Below are positions 42,267 to 51,104 of a DNA stretch of 64,000 bases, in pieces. How positions within the stretch are numbered: the first letter of the stretch is position 1; each line of letters begins with the position of its first letter. The stretch is from CBDBGD01 sp965205235. Lineage in GTDB: Bacteria; Chloroflexota; Dehalococcoidia; Lucifugimonadales; UBA1127. The position numbers and the translations under genes are program-made. The stretch lies in assembly GCA_965205235.1 (NCBI GenBank), contig CBDBGD010000001.1, positions 62,001 through 126,000 of the forward strand, written 5' to 3'. The notes below the pieces were generated by a model, which saw nothing but the letters and a program-made list of their open reading frames with translations, searched no databases and had not been told where the DNA came from.

Positions 42267-42965
42267 ATGTCCCCGGTGCGCCAGCTCTACGAGCTGCAAC
42301 AGCTTGAGCAGGAGACCCACCAGTGCCGCCTGGCGCTGGCGGACGTTGAGTCTAGGCTCGCGGACACCCAGGCGCTCGATGCTGCCCGCTCCGTGGTGGA
42401 CCGGGCACGCCAACGCCTCGACGGCATCCACATGGAACAACGCAGCCTGGAGCTGGAGATCGGGGATCTGGAGTCGCACCTGAAATCTGCCGAGCAGAGG
42501 CTCTACGCCGGCGCCACCACCAGCCCCAAGGAGCTCATGGGACTGCAGGAGGACATCCGCACCCACCAACGGAAGAAGAGGGACGCGGAGGACCGAGTCC
42601 TCGAGCTCATGCTCCAGTCCGACGAAGCCCAGGAGGGCATGGCGGCGGCCCAGGGCGCGCTGCAGGCCACGGAGACGCGGCGCCAGGGCGAGCAGGCCGA
42701 AATGCTGGAAGAGAAAGAGCGCGTCAGCCGAGACCTGGCCGAGCGCGAGGAGCTGCAACAGGAGCTTGCGTCGGCGTTGCCGCCCCAGGAGCTCGCCATG
42801 TACGAGCGCCTCAAGCGGACCAAAGGTGCAGCAGTAGCGCGAGTGGAGCGTGGCATCTGCAGCGGCTGCGGCCTCGCGCTGCCCTCCCACGAGTTCCAGC
42901 GTGCCCGCATGGCGTCGCAGCTGGTACGCTGCGGCAGCTGCAGCCGGCTTCTCTACGTCGCGTAG
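42267..42965 (+). CDS. Coiled-coil protein with C4 zinc ribbon
   Basis: A 232-residue protein. Residues 1-180 are a long helical hairpin-like coiled coil (LYELQQLEQETHQCRLALAD, LEIGDLESHLKSAEQRL). The C-terminus is a zinc ribbon with CSGCGLALP and VRCGSCSRLLY. This is the layout of the CT398/FlgZ-like family (zf-RING_7), thought to chaperone or tether other proteins or nucleic acids, exact role unknown. ATG at 42267 follows AGGA. Gene order zinc ribbon - rnpB is seen here. Confidence 0.88.
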   Translation: MSPVRQLYELQQLEQETHQCRLALADVESRLADTQALDAARSVVDRARQRLDGIHMEQRSLELEIGDLESHLKSAEQRLYAGATTSPKELMGLQEDIRTHQRKKRDAEDRVLELMLQSDEAQEGMAAAQGALQATETRRQGEQAEMLEEKERVSRDLAEREELQQELASALPPQELAMYERLKRTKGAAVARVERGICSGCGLALPSHEFQRARMASQLVRCGSCSRLLYVA

Positions 42966-42985
42966 CTCCACGGGGCTGAGCGGTC

Positions 42986-42994
42986 TGCTATACT
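42986..42994 (+). promoter_or_regulatory. Extended -10 promoter for RNase P RNA
   Basis: TGCTATACT places a start close to 43001, in agreement with the 5' strand of helix P1. The -35 is poor. Confidence 0.5.
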
Positions 42995-42998
42995 CGCC

Positions 42999-43368
42999 TG
43001 GGGCCGGTGGGCTGGACGGCCGCTCCGTCAGGGCGATCTGGCGGAGAGGAAAGTCCGAGCTCCACCGGGCAGGGTGCTGGGTAACACCCAGGCGGGGTAA
43101 CCCGACGGAAAGCGCCACAGAAACATACCGCCCGCCTCAGGCGGGTAAGGGTGAAATCGGGAGGTAAGAGCTCCCGGCCGTCCATGGCAACACGGCGGCG
43201 GGCAAGCCCCACCCGGAGCAAGGCCAAACAGGGGCTTAGGGCGCCCGGCCCGTCCCCGGGTTGGCCGCACGAGGCCGTGAGCAATTGCGGTCCCAGAGGG
43301 ATGGCCGTCGCCTGGAAGGCTGACACTTTCCAGGGCACAGAACTCGGCTTACAGGCCCTCCGGCCCCA
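42999..43368 (+). ncRNA. rnpB: RNase P RNA, class A
   Basis: The catalytic RNA that trims tRNA 5' ends. The P1 helix is perfect over 9 bp (42999-43007 with 43360-43368). Conserved core blocks follow in order: GAGGAAAGTCCGAGCTCC, then the AACGGAAAGCGCCACAGAAA-like block (here CGACGGAAAGCGCCACAGAA), GGGTGAAA, GTAAGAGCTCCC, GGAGCAAGGCCAAACAGG and, near the 3' end, CAGAACTCGGCTTACAGGCC. The length of about 370 bases and these blocks fit the ancestral A type. It lies between the zinc-ribbon gene and the amidase. Confidence 0.95.
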
Positions 43369-43391
43369 CTTCCCACGCATGGAGGCGCGCC

Positions 43392-44759
43392 GTGCAGCCC
43401 TACGAGCTTTCGGTAGCCCAGGCAGCCTCGGCGATACGGGACGGCGCGCTCTCGCCGACCGACCTGATGGACTCGCTCCTGGCCCAGGTCGCCGCGCTCG
43501 AGCCCAGCCTTAACGCCTGGGTCACGCTCGATCCCGACGCCGCGCGCTCCGCGGCGCGCCAGGCCGAGGCCGACCTTGCACGCAGTGGCCCGCGCGGCCC
43601 CCTCCACGGCGTCCCCGTGGGGTTGAAGGACATCTTCTGCTCCGCCGGCGTTCCCACCACCGCTTGCTCTCGACTCTTCGCCGACTTCGTCCCGGACTAC
43701 GACGCCACCTGCGTCGCCCGACTTCGAGAGGCCGGAGCGATCATGATGGGCAAGCTGGTCACGACCGCCTACGCCGCCGGCGACCCCTCGCCCACCGTCA
43801 ACCCCTGGGACACGGACCGCACGCCCGGCGGCTCCAGCAGCGGCTCGGCCGTCGCAGTGGCGACGCGCATGTGCGCTGCAGCCCTGGGTTCCCAAACCGT
43901 CGGCTCCACGCTGCGGCCCGCGGCCTACGCCGGCATCGTCGGACTGAAGCCCACCTTCGGACGAATCAGTCTCCACGGCGTCCTGCCCTTGGGCTGGTCC
44001 CTCGACACCGTGGGCATCCTGGTGCGCACCGTGGAGGACGCCGCACTGCTGTTGGGTGTGATGGCGGGCTACGACCCCCAGGACCCCGTCTCCGCCTCCG
44101 AACCGGTCATCGACTACCTCCCGGCTGTCGCCGCGCAGGGCCGGCCTCCCCGAATCGGACTGCTTCGAGGCTTCTTCTACGAGCGCTCGGACGAGGAGGT
44201 CCGGCGCCACACGGACGCAGTCGCACAGCGACTTGCCGATGCCGGTGCAGAGGTCGTCGAGGTCGCGGACCCTGCGTCCTTCGCCGCCCACGCGGAGGCC
44301 ACCGCCATGACCTTCGACGTGGAGGTAGCCGCCACCCACGAGCGCGACTATCGCCGCGACCCCACGCTGTACCCTCCCGTCATCGCCAGCTTCATCGAGC
44401 GCGGCCTGACGACGCCGGCCCCGGCGTACGCCGCCGCCCAGCAGACCCGGGCGCTCTTCCGGCGCGAGCTTCGCGGCGTCTTCGACTCCGTCGATGTCCT
44501 GATCGGGCCCAGCACGCCGGCCCAAGCCCCGCCCACCAGCGAGGGCACCACGGGGCCGCCGCTGTTCCAGGGTCCATGGACTTCGGCCGGTCTCCCGGCC
44601 ATCTCCATCCCCTCCGGCCTCGACGCGTCCGGCCTCCCGCTCGGTGTGCAGATGGCTGCACCGTGGTTCCGGGAGAAGCGCCTGATCGAGGCTGCCCGGT
44701 GGTGTGAGCTGGTGTTGGGCGAGGGTCCCGCTCCGCCCATCGTCGGGCAAGGGGGTTAG
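43392..44759 (+). CDS. Amidase-signature hydrolase
   Basis: A 455-residue amidase of the GatA/AS family. The catalytic Ser-Ser-Lys set is visible as GLKDIFCSAG (Lys, near residue 78), PGGSSSGSAVAVA (cis-Ser) and SQTVGSTLRPAAYAG, where the nucleophile is the Ser of VGS; the family more often has GGS. Without gatB or gatC alongside it is more likely a free amidase than tRNA amidotransferase, but the substrate is unknown. GTG start, 23 bases after the RNase P RNA. birA follows 2 bases after its stop. Confidence 0.88.
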   Translation: MQPYELSVAQAASAIRDGALSPTDLMDSLLAQVAALEPSLNAWVTLDPDAARSAARQAEADLARSGPRGPLHGVPVGLKDIFCSAGVPTTACSRLFADFVPDYDATCVARLREAGAIMMGKLVTTAYAAGDPSPTVNPWDTDRTPGGSSSGSAVAVATRMCAAALGSQTVGSTLRPAAYAGIVGLKPTFGRISLHGVLPLGWSLDTVGILVRTVEDAALLLGVMAGYDPQDPVSASEPVIDYLPAVAAQGRPPRIGLLRGFFYERSDEEVRRHTDAVAQRLADAGAEVVEVADPASFAAHAEATAMTFDVEVAATHERDYRRDPTLYPPVIASFIERGLTTPAPAYAAAQQTRALFRRELRGVFDSVDVLIGPSTPAQAPPTSEGTTGPPLFQGPWTSAGLPAISIPSGLDASGLPLGVQMAAPWFREKRLIEAARWCELVLGEGPAPPIVGQGG

Positions 44760-44761
44760 CA

Positions 44762-45541
44762 ATGGCCCCGGACCTAAACGAGGAGTCCGTCCTAAGGGGC
44801 CTCTCCACCTGCGTGATGGGGATGCGGGTCATCCACCTCCCCGTGACCACGTCCACCATGGATGTGATTCACCAGGAGGCGCACGCCGGCGCGCCGGAGG
44901 GAACGCTGGCCATCGCCGACGAGCAGACCGCCGGACGCGGGCGCTTCCAGCGTAGCTGGGTCTCCACTCCCGGCTCGAGTCTCCACATGACCCTCCTCCT
45001 TCGGCCCAAGGAGCACGAGCTGCGCCGCATGAACATGGCCGTGAGCCTGGCCGTGGTCCGAGCCATCCGCGCCGTCACCGGCCTCCGGGCGAGCATCAAG
45101 TGGCCCAACGACATACTTCTCCGCGGCCGCAAGGTCAGCGGCATTCTCATCGAGAGCCAACCCGACCACAACGCCGTGCCCTACACCGCCGTGGGCGTGG
45201 GCATCAACGTCAACTTCGACCCCAGCCCCTTCCCCGAGATCGTGGCGATTGCTACCAGCCTGATGGAGGAGACTGGCGCTCCCGTCTCCCGCCTGGAGGT
45301 CCTGCAGAGCTTCCTGCGGCGCCTGGACGACCTCTACCTCGCCCTGCGACGCGGCGAGCCGCTCCACTACGAATGGCGTCGTTCGCTTGAGACCGTGGGC
45401 CAGCACGTCCAGGTCCGGTGGGGCGACCGAGTCGAGGAAGGGATCGCGGTCGACGTCGACCCCGACGGCGACCTGCTGCTGGACCGGGCCGACGGCACTC
45501 GCATCTCCCTTCCTGCCGGTGAGGTCACGTTCCAGCGTTAG
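44762..45541 (+). CDS. birA: Biotin--[acetyl-CoA-carboxylase] ligase
   Basis: A 259-residue monofunctional biotin protein ligase. It has TTSTMDVIHQEA, the biotinyl-AMP loop TAGRGRFQRSW, KWPNDILLRGRKVSGILIES in two parts and GVGINVNF, then a short C-terminal SH3-like domain. The DNA-binding winged helix of E. coli BirA is missing, so it does not act as the biotin repressor. It starts two bases after the amidase stop, so the two are cotranscribed. Confidence 0.93.
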   Translation: MAPDLNEESVLRGLSTCVMGMRVIHLPVTTSTMDVIHQEAHAGAPEGTLAIADEQTAGRGRFQRSWVSTPGSSLHMTLLLRPKEHELRRMNMAVSLAVVRAIRAVTGLRASIKWPNDILLRGRKVSGILIESQPDHNAVPYTAVGVGINVNFDPSPFPEIVAIATSLMEETGAPVSRLEVLQSFLRRLDDLYLALRRGEPLHYEWRRSLETVGQHVQVRWGDRVEEGIAVDVDPDGDLLLDRADGTRISLPAGEVTFQR

Positions 45542-45563
45542 CGCCTCGCTCAGGCGTGTTCCG

Positions 45564-45592
45564 TTGAAGCTATCCCTAGCTTTGGATAGAAT
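45564..45592 (+). promoter_or_regulatory. Promoter for the his cluster
   Basis: TTGAAG and TAGAAT with 17 bases between give a start near 45599. This lies past a possible TTG start at 45596 and so supports ATG 45629 for hisZ. Confidence 0.65.
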
Positions 45593-45628
45593 GGCTTGGT
45601 GCTTCTGCACGATTCCCGGAGCACGAGG

Positions 45629-46897
45629 ATGGAGCCGTCTGTGCAGACCAGTCGCCGATTGCCGGGCATGACCGACCTCCTGGAAGAGCAGGTGGAGCTG
45701 CTGGATGCGACCCAGCGCGCCCTCCGGCTCTGCCTCACGCGTCACGGCTATCGGATGGTCGACACGCCCATGCTCGAGTCCACGGAGCTCTTCCTCCGCA
45801 AGTCCGGTGGCGAGCTGGCCTCCCAGATGTACTCCTTCGTCGAGCCGGGCGGGCGCCGCGTCAGCCTACGCCCGGAGTTCACGTCGGCGGTCATTCGCCT
45901 CTTCATCGAGCGCGCCGACGACATGGTGCTGCCGGTCCGCTGGTGCTATGCGGGGCCGGTCTTCCGCCATGACCCGCGGGGCGCTGACGGAAGCCCTCGA
46001 CAGTTCACGCAGGTGGGCGCAGAGCTCATCGGCGCCGCCGGGCCGTACGCCGACGCGGAGGTCATGGCCCTGGCCTGCCAGGGGCTGACCGGCGTCGGCC
46101 TGCAGGGCTTGAGCCTCGTCGTCGGTGACGTTGGCATGGTCCATGAGCTCCTCCGCCAGTTCGACATCTCGGAGCGTGCCCGTGTCTTCATCCTCCGCAG
46201 CATGGGCGAGCTGCGAGACGGCTCAATCGGTCGACAGGCGGTGCTTGCCCAGGCCCGCAGGCTGGGCCTCCTCGGCGAAAGCGCGCCCGAGGCGGACCTG
46301 ACCGGCGCGCCACAGCGTCAGGCGGCCCGGGCCGACGTCCACGAGCTCGCCCGGCGTGTGCTGGCGAACGCCTCCTCGCACCCCATGGGCGTGCGAACGC
46401 CGGAGGAAATCCAGGCCCGGCTGCTCTGGAAGCTCCAGGCCACCGACGCCCCCGAGCGGGTCGAGCGCGCGCTGGAGTTCGCCACAGAGCTTGCCGCCAT
46501 CCGCGGCGAGTCGGCGACGACGCTCGACGCGGTGCGGGCGCTCCTCCGCAAGTACGACCTGAACTCCGGCGCGCTGGCATCGCTGGAAGGCTTACTCGAC
46601 GCGCTGGCGTCGCACTCCCTCGACGACGTTGAGGTGTCCCTCGACATGGGCCTGGCACGCGGGCTGGCCTACTACTCCGGCCTGGTGTTCGAGGTCCGCC
46701 ACGGCGCCGGGCGCGACGAGTCGGTGGTCGCCGGCGGCGGTCGCTACGACGGCCTCGTGCGGGCCCTCGGCGGGCCGCGGGACGTCCCGGCGCTGGGTTT
46801 CGCCTACACGCTGGAGCACGTCGCGGCGGCGCTACCGCGCGGCGAGCCGCAGGCCGAGGTCCGCGAGCACGGAAAGACGCGGCGGCACCGTGTCTAG
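45629..46897 (+). CDS. hisZ: ATP phosphoribosyltransferase regulatory subunit (HisZ)
   Basis: A 422-residue class II histidyl-tRNA-synthetase-like protein. Motif 2 reads SLRPEFTSAVIRLF, and the later block LARGLAYYSGLVFEV and AGGGRYDGLVRALG are recognisable. The RPEGT of true HisRS and the Asp of GLDYY are changed (RPEFT, GLAYY), and hisG follows, both pointing to HisZ rather than HisS. ATG at 45629 follows GGAG; the upstream TTG would be outside the predicted transcript. The end overlaps hisG by 8 bases. Confidence 0.85.
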   Translation: MEPSVQTSRRLPGMTDLLEEQVELLDATQRALRLCLTRHGYRMVDTPMLESTELFLRKSGGELASQMYSFVEPGGRRVSLRPEFTSAVIRLFIERADDMVLPVRWCYAGPVFRHDPRGADGSPRQFTQVGAELIGAAGPYADAEVMALACQGLTGVGLQGLSLVVGDVGMVHELLRQFDISERARVFILRSMGELRDGSIGRQAVLAQARRLGLLGESAPEADLTGAPQRQAARADVHELARRVLANASSHPMGVRTPEEIQARLLWKLQATDAPERVERALEFATELAAIRGESATTLDAVRALLRKYDLNSGALASLEGLLDALASHSLDDVEVSLDMGLARGLAYYSGLVFEVRHGAGRDESVVAGGGRYDGLVRALGGPRDVPALGFAYTLEHVAAALPRGEPQAEVREHGKTRRHRV

Positions 46898-47909
46898 CCC
46901 GCGTACAGGCCCCCTGCGACTGGCGCTGCCCAGCGACGGGGAGCTCCACCAGCCGAGCCTCGATTTCCTCGGGGCGTGCGGGCTGCCGGTCGAGCGCGCC
47001 AGCCTCCGACGCTACACCGCGGCACTCGGCAGCGTCGCGAACACGGTGGCCCTGCTGCAGCGCGCGGCGGACATCCCCAGCAAGGTCGAAGAGGGCAGCG
47101 CCGACCTCGGCATCGTGGGGTTGGACCGGTACCTGGAGTCGCGCGTGGAGGAGGGCGATTCCCTCGTGCTGCTGGAGGACCTGGCTTTCGGGCGGTGCGA
47201 GTTGGTCATCGCCGTCCCTGACCTCTGGGTCGACGTCGTCAGCACCAGGGATCTGGCGGACCTGGCCGTGGAGTTCCGAGAGTCGGGCCGGGAGCTCCGC
47301 ATCGCCACCAAGTACCCCCGGCTTGTCCAGAGATTCCTATACGCCCAGGGCGTCAACTACTTCACCCTGGTGCTCAGCAGCGGCACGCTGGAGGCCGCGC
47401 CCGCCATGGGCTACGCCGACCTCATCGCTGACCTGTCCGCCAGTGGGGCCACGTTGCGAGAGAACGGCCTCAAGACCCTTGAGGACGGCTCGCTCCTCAC
47501 CTCCCAGGCCTGCCTGATCGGCAACCGCCGCTCCCTGGCCGCCCACGAGGCCAAACTCGAAGGCACCAGGGCCGTACTCGAGCGCATGGAAGCCCACCTG
47601 CGGGCCCAGAGCTTTTGCTCCATCACCGCAAACGTCCAGGGCAGTTCGCCGGAGGCTGTCGCAGCGCACATCGTCGAACGCGGCGACCTCGCCGGAGTCC
47701 GCGGCCCCACGTTGGCCTCCGTCTTCACGCCCGACAGCGGCGGCTGGTACGCCGCCACCATCGTCGTCGAGCGCAAACGACTGCTGGAGGCGGTCGAGCA
47801 CCTGCGGAGGCTGGGCGGCAACGGCATCACCGTAAGCTCGCCCACCTACCTCTTCCACGACGACTGCGAGGCCTACCGCCGTCTTGAGGCCGCCCTGAGC
47901 AAGGAGTGA
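46890..47909 (+). CDS. hisG: ATP phosphoribosyltransferase, long form
   Basis: A 339-residue enzyme for the first step of histidine synthesis. The catalytic domain shows GIVGLDRYLES, IATKYPRLVQRFL and the PRPP loop region SSGTLEAAPAMGYADLIADL. The last 90 residues (LERMEAHLRAQSF, GPTLASVFTPDSGGWYA, HLRRLGGNGITV) match the regulatory PII-like domain of long-form HisG. HisZ usually accompanies the short form, so having both is notable. GTG at 46890 overlaps the hisZ stop. Confidence 0.92.
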   Translation: MSSPRTGPLRLALPSDGELHQPSLDFLGACGLPVERASLRRYTAALGSVANTVALLQRAADIPSKVEEGSADLGIVGLDRYLESRVEEGDSLVLLEDLAFGRCELVIAVPDLWVDVVSTRDLADLAVEFRESGRELRIATKYPRLVQRFLYAQGVNYFTLVLSSGTLEAAPAMGYADLIADLSASGATLRENGLKTLEDGSLLTSQACLIGNRRSLAAHEAKLEGTRAVLERMEAHLRAQSFCSITANVQGSSPEAVAAHIVERGDLAGVRGPTLASVFTPDSGGWYAATIVVERKRLLEAVEHLRRLGGNGITVSSPTYLFHDDCEAYRRLEAALSKE

Positions 47910-47910
47910 G

Positions 47911-48666
47911 GTGCCCAACCTGCTCACCCACATACACCTGGCCCTCCGGGTGCAAGACCGCCTGGAGCACCCGGTGCTCGCCGAGCACCGCAGCAGCTTC
48001 CTGCTCGGCTGCACGACGCCGGATATTCGCGCCATGACCAAGGGCGACCGCTACGCCACCCACTTCGCGCCCTACGACTGCGCCGAGCTTCGCGCCGGCA
48101 TGCGGGGCATGTTCGAGGCGAACGCACATCTGGCCCGGGCGGACAGGCTGCCTGCGGCCACGCGCGCCTTCCTCACCGGCTTCATCTGCCACCTGGTGGC
48201 GGACCACGGCTGGGTGGCCCAGGTCTATCAGCCCTACTTTGCCGACCGACAACACATGCCCGATCCGGCAGCCGCAAAGGTGTGGGACAGGGCTCTGCAG
48301 CTTGAGATGGACCGCCGCGCCTACGAGGAGACTGCCCCGGAGATGTACCTGTCCATGGACGGCGCCGAAGACGACGTCAACATCGGCTTCATCGACAGTG
48401 CGACGCTGAAGGCGTGGCGGGAGTGGGTGGAGTCCTTCACCGGCCGCGGCTTCAGCTGGGACCGGCTGCGCTTCCTCGCCCGGCGCCACCAGGACCCCGC
48501 CCACCTCGCGCGGGCCCACCAGACCGCCGACGAGTTCCTCGAGTCCGTGCCCCGGGGCCTGACCCGCCTCGCCGAGATTGTGCCGCCCAAGGCGATCGAG
48601 CGCTACGAGACCGTCGTCGTCGAGGAGGCAGTCCAATGCGCCGAGGAGTACCTGGCATGCGTATAG
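47911..48666 (+). CDS. Zinc-dependent phospholipase C-like protein
   Basis: A 251-residue helical protein of the zinc-dependent phospholipase C / S1-P1 nuclease-like type (PF00882). His/Asp positions fit a zinc site: LLTHIHLAL at the N-terminus, GCTTPDIR near 37, and TGFICHLVADHGWVAQVY near residue 90. There is no signal peptide, so it is cytoplasmic. GTG at 47911 follows AAGGAG. It lies inside the histidine operon, one base after hisG and overlapping hisD by 10 bases. No histidine-pathway role is known to me. Confidence 0.8.
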   Translation: MPNLLTHIHLALRVQDRLEHPVLAEHRSSFLLGCTTPDIRAMTKGDRYATHFAPYDCAELRAGMRGMFEANAHLARADRLPAATRAFLTGFICHLVADHGWVAQVYQPYFADRQHMPDPAAAKVWDRALQLEMDRRAYEETAPEMYLSMDGAEDDVNIGFIDSATLKAWREWVESFTGRGFSWDRLRFLARRHQDPAHLARAHQTADEFLESVPRGLTRLAEIVPPKAIERYETVVVEEAVQCAEEYLACV

Positions 48667-49997
48667 CTCGCGGCGTCGCAGAAGGGCGTCAACTTCTGGA
48701 GCGCACCGTCCAGGGCCACTGGGAGGACGTTCCCGACGCTCTGCTGGACAGCTTCGCAGAGCGCTTCGGCGAGCGGCTCACGCCGGCCGAAGTCGTCGCC
48801 CGCATCCTCGCCGACGTGCGCTCCAAGGGCGACGACGCCCTGCGCGAGTACACCCGCCGCCTCGAAGGCGTTGACCTGGCCTCACTGGAGGTGCCACAGG
48901 AAGAGCTGCGAGGGGCCTACGACCGTACGCCTCGGGCCCTCCGGCAGGCCTTGCGCTCCGTCGCCCGGCGCGTCGAGGCGTTCCAGCGCGCCAGCCTTCC
49001 CCGGAGCTGGGTCGACTACGCCGGAGGCTACGGCGAGCTCTTCACCCCCGTGGAGCGCGTCGGCGTCTACATCCCCGGCGGCACGGCCCTGTATCCCTCG
49101 ACCGTCCTCATGACCGCGGTCCCGGCCCGCGTTGCGGGCGTTCGCGAGATCATCATGGCCTTTCCCTCCCCCGGCGCGGGCGCGTCCGCCGATGCGGTTC
49201 TGGCCGCCGCCTACACCGCCGGCGTCGATAGGGTCTTCCAGATTGGCGGCGCCCAGGCCATCGCCGCCATGGCCTACGGCACGGAGAGCGTGCCGCGGGT
49301 CGATATGGTGTGCGGCCCCGGCGGCCTCTTCGTCACACTGGCGAAGCGCATGGTCTACGGCCACGTGGGCGTCGACGGCCTGTACGGGCCTTCCGAGACC
49401 ATCGTCATCGCCGACGACCAGGCGGACCCGGTGCGATGCGCTGCAGACCTGCTGGGCCAGGCAGAGCACGACCCTCTGGCATCGCCCATCTTCATCACGA
49501 CGTCCGAACGGCTCCTCTCTCGCGTCGAAACGCAGATAGCGCGACAGCTCCAACGCCTGTCGAGGAAGGACGTCGCCGGGGCCGCGCTGGACGCCCAGGG
49601 CGCCGCCGTCCTCGTCGACACCCTGGAACAGGCGATCGAACTGGCCAACCTGTACGCGCCGGAGCATCTCTGCCTCTCCGTCGCAGACCCGTGGTCGCTG
49701 GTGAGGCGAGTGCGCAACGCCGGCGGAGTATTCGTGGGAGAGGGTTCCCCGGAGGTCCTTGGCGACTACGTTGCCGGTCCCAGCCACGTGATGCCCACGG
49801 GCGCAACGGCACGCTTCAGCTCGCCGCTGGGCGTGCACCAGTTCCTGAAAGTCACCTCGCTGGTGGGGATGGACGCCGACACCGTCGCCGCCCTGGTGCC
49901 CACCGGAGTCCAGGTGGCCAAGGCCGAAGGGTTCGATGCGCACGCCCGCGCTCTCCGGCTACGCAGTCCGCGGCGGCGACGCGCACGAGGAGGATAG
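48657..49997 (+). CDS. hisD: Histidinol dehydrogenase
   Basis: A 446-residue zinc enzyme for the last two oxidations of histidine synthesis. Signatures: VERVGVYIPGGTALYPS, AQAIAAMAYGTESVPRVDM, GPGGLFVTLAKR, ADLLGQAEHDPLASP (zinc-site His and Asp), YAPEHLCLSV and the C-terminal GPSHVMPTGATARF. ATG 48657 is the normal family start; ATG 48636 also has a good GGAGG upstream and would add seven residues. Both overlap the preceding gene. Confidence 0.95.
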   Translation: MRIARGVAEGRQLLERTVQGHWEDVPDALLDSFAERFGERLTPAEVVARILADVRSKGDDALREYTRRLEGVDLASLEVPQEELRGAYDRTPRALRQALRSVARRVEAFQRASLPRSWVDYAGGYGELFTPVERVGVYIPGGTALYPSTVLMTAVPARVAGVREIIMAFPSPGAGASADAVLAAAYTAGVDRVFQIGGAQAIAAMAYGTESVPRVDMVCGPGGLFVTLAKRMVYGHVGVDGLYGPSETIVIADDQADPVRCAADLLGQAEHDPLASPIFITTSERLLSRVETQIARQLQRLSRKDVAGAALDAQGAAVLVDTLEQAIELANLYAPEHLCLSVADPWSLVRRVRNAGGVFVGEGSPEVLGDYVAGPSHVMPTGATARFSSPLGVHQFLKVTSLVGMDADTVAALVPTGVQVAKAEGFDAHARALRLRSPRRRRARGG

Positions 49998-50000
49998 GCG

Positions 50001-51104
50001 ATGACGCAGACCAGCCGGGCCGCCGGTCTCTTCCAGCCCCACCTGCGGGACATGGCGGCCTACGCCGCCGTCGACCCGCCGCAGGTCGTGGCCGAGAGGT
50101 TGGGCGTCTCGCCCGACGAGATCGTCAAGATCGACGGCAACGAGAACCCCTACGGCTCGTCGCCCAAGGTGGCGGAGGCCCTGGCAAGGCACTCGTACCA
50201 CATCTACCCGGACCCGGCCCAGCGGGAGGTGCGGCAGGCCCTCGCCGACTACACCGGCGCGCCCGTTGACCACCTCGTCGCGGGCGCCGGCGCCGACGAG
50301 CTCATCGACCTGCTCGCGCGCCTCTTCCTCGGCCCCGGCGACCAGGCCATCGACCTGCCCCCCACCTTCGGCATGTACCCTATCGTCGTACAGGTCCAGG
50401 CAGGAGAGCTCATCTCCGTGCCCCGCAACGAGAGCTTCGACGTTGACGTGGAGGCCGTGCGGAGCGCTATCGGCCCTCGCACCAAGCTCCTCTTCCTGGC
50501 CAACCCCAACAACCCCACGGGCACCCTCTCGTCCGACGACTGCGTCCGGGCGCTCCTCGAGCTTGGCATCATGGTCGTCGTCGACGAGACGTACTACGAG
50601 TTCTGCGGCGCTACCGTCGCCCCCCTGGTCGACGAATACGACAACCTCGTCATCCTCCGAACGCTGAGCAAATGGGCGGGGTTGGCCGGCATGCGCTTGG
50701 GGTACGGGATCATGGCCCCCGTTGTGGCCGAACGCCTCATGACCATCAAGCCGCCGTACAACCTCACCGTCGCCTCGGAGGTGGCGCTGCTCGCATCGCT
50801 GGCCGACCGCGAGGCGCTGCTGGCGAACGTTGCCACGCTCGTGCAGGAGCGAGACCGCATGGCGTCTCGCCTCAGCCGGCTTCCGGGCCTCTACTGCTAT
50901 CCGTCGCACGGCAATTTCCTGCTGTGCAGGTTCCCTCCCGGAACGGTTCACGCCATCCAGCAAGGCCTGGCACGGAGGGGCGTCTTCGTCCGCTACTTCA
51001 ACCACCCCAGCGTCGCCGACTGCCTGCGCATCAGCGCGGGAACGCCCGCCCAGACGGACACGTTGCTACAGGCCATGACCGAAGTCCTGGAGGAGCAGCC
51101 ATGA
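50001..51104 (+). CDS. hisC: Histidinol-phosphate aminotransferase
   Basis: A 367-residue class I/II PLP transaminase. It has KIDGNENPYGSSPKVAEAL, the cofactor-binding AGAGADELIDLLAR, LFLANPNNPTGTLS, the DE pair in VVVDETYYEF, and the PLP lysine in RTLSKWAGLAGMRLGYG near residue 228. It begins 3 bases after hisD and overlaps hisB (ATGA). Position in the his cluster supports the assignment over other aspartate-family transaminases. Confidence 0.94.
   Translation: MTQTSRAAGLFQPHLRDMAAYAAVDPPQVVAERLGVSPDEIVKIDGNENPYGSSPKVAEALARHSYHIYPDPAQREVRQALADYTGAPVDHLVAGAGADELIDLLARLFLGPGDQAIDLPPTFGMYPIVVQVQAGELISVPRNESFDVDVEAVRSAIGPRTKLLFLANPNNPTGTLSSDDCVRALLELGIMVVVDETYYEFCGATVAPLVDEYDNLVILRTLSKWAGLAGMRLGYGIMAPVVAERLMTIKPPYNLTVASEVALLASLADREALLANVATLVQERDRMASRLSRLPGLYCYPSHGNFLLCRFPPGTVHAIQQGLARRGVFVRYFNHPSVADCLRISAGTPAQTDTLLQAMTEVLEEQP

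Noticed and set aside
43392..44759. Glutamyl-tRNA amidotransferase subunit A
   Set aside because: No gatB or gatC lies nearby, and the GGS nucleophile motif is altered to VGS; a general amidase call is safer.
45629..46897. Histidyl-tRNA synthetase
   Set aside because: The RPEGT and GLDYY-type residues are replaced and hisG follows; HisZ fits better.
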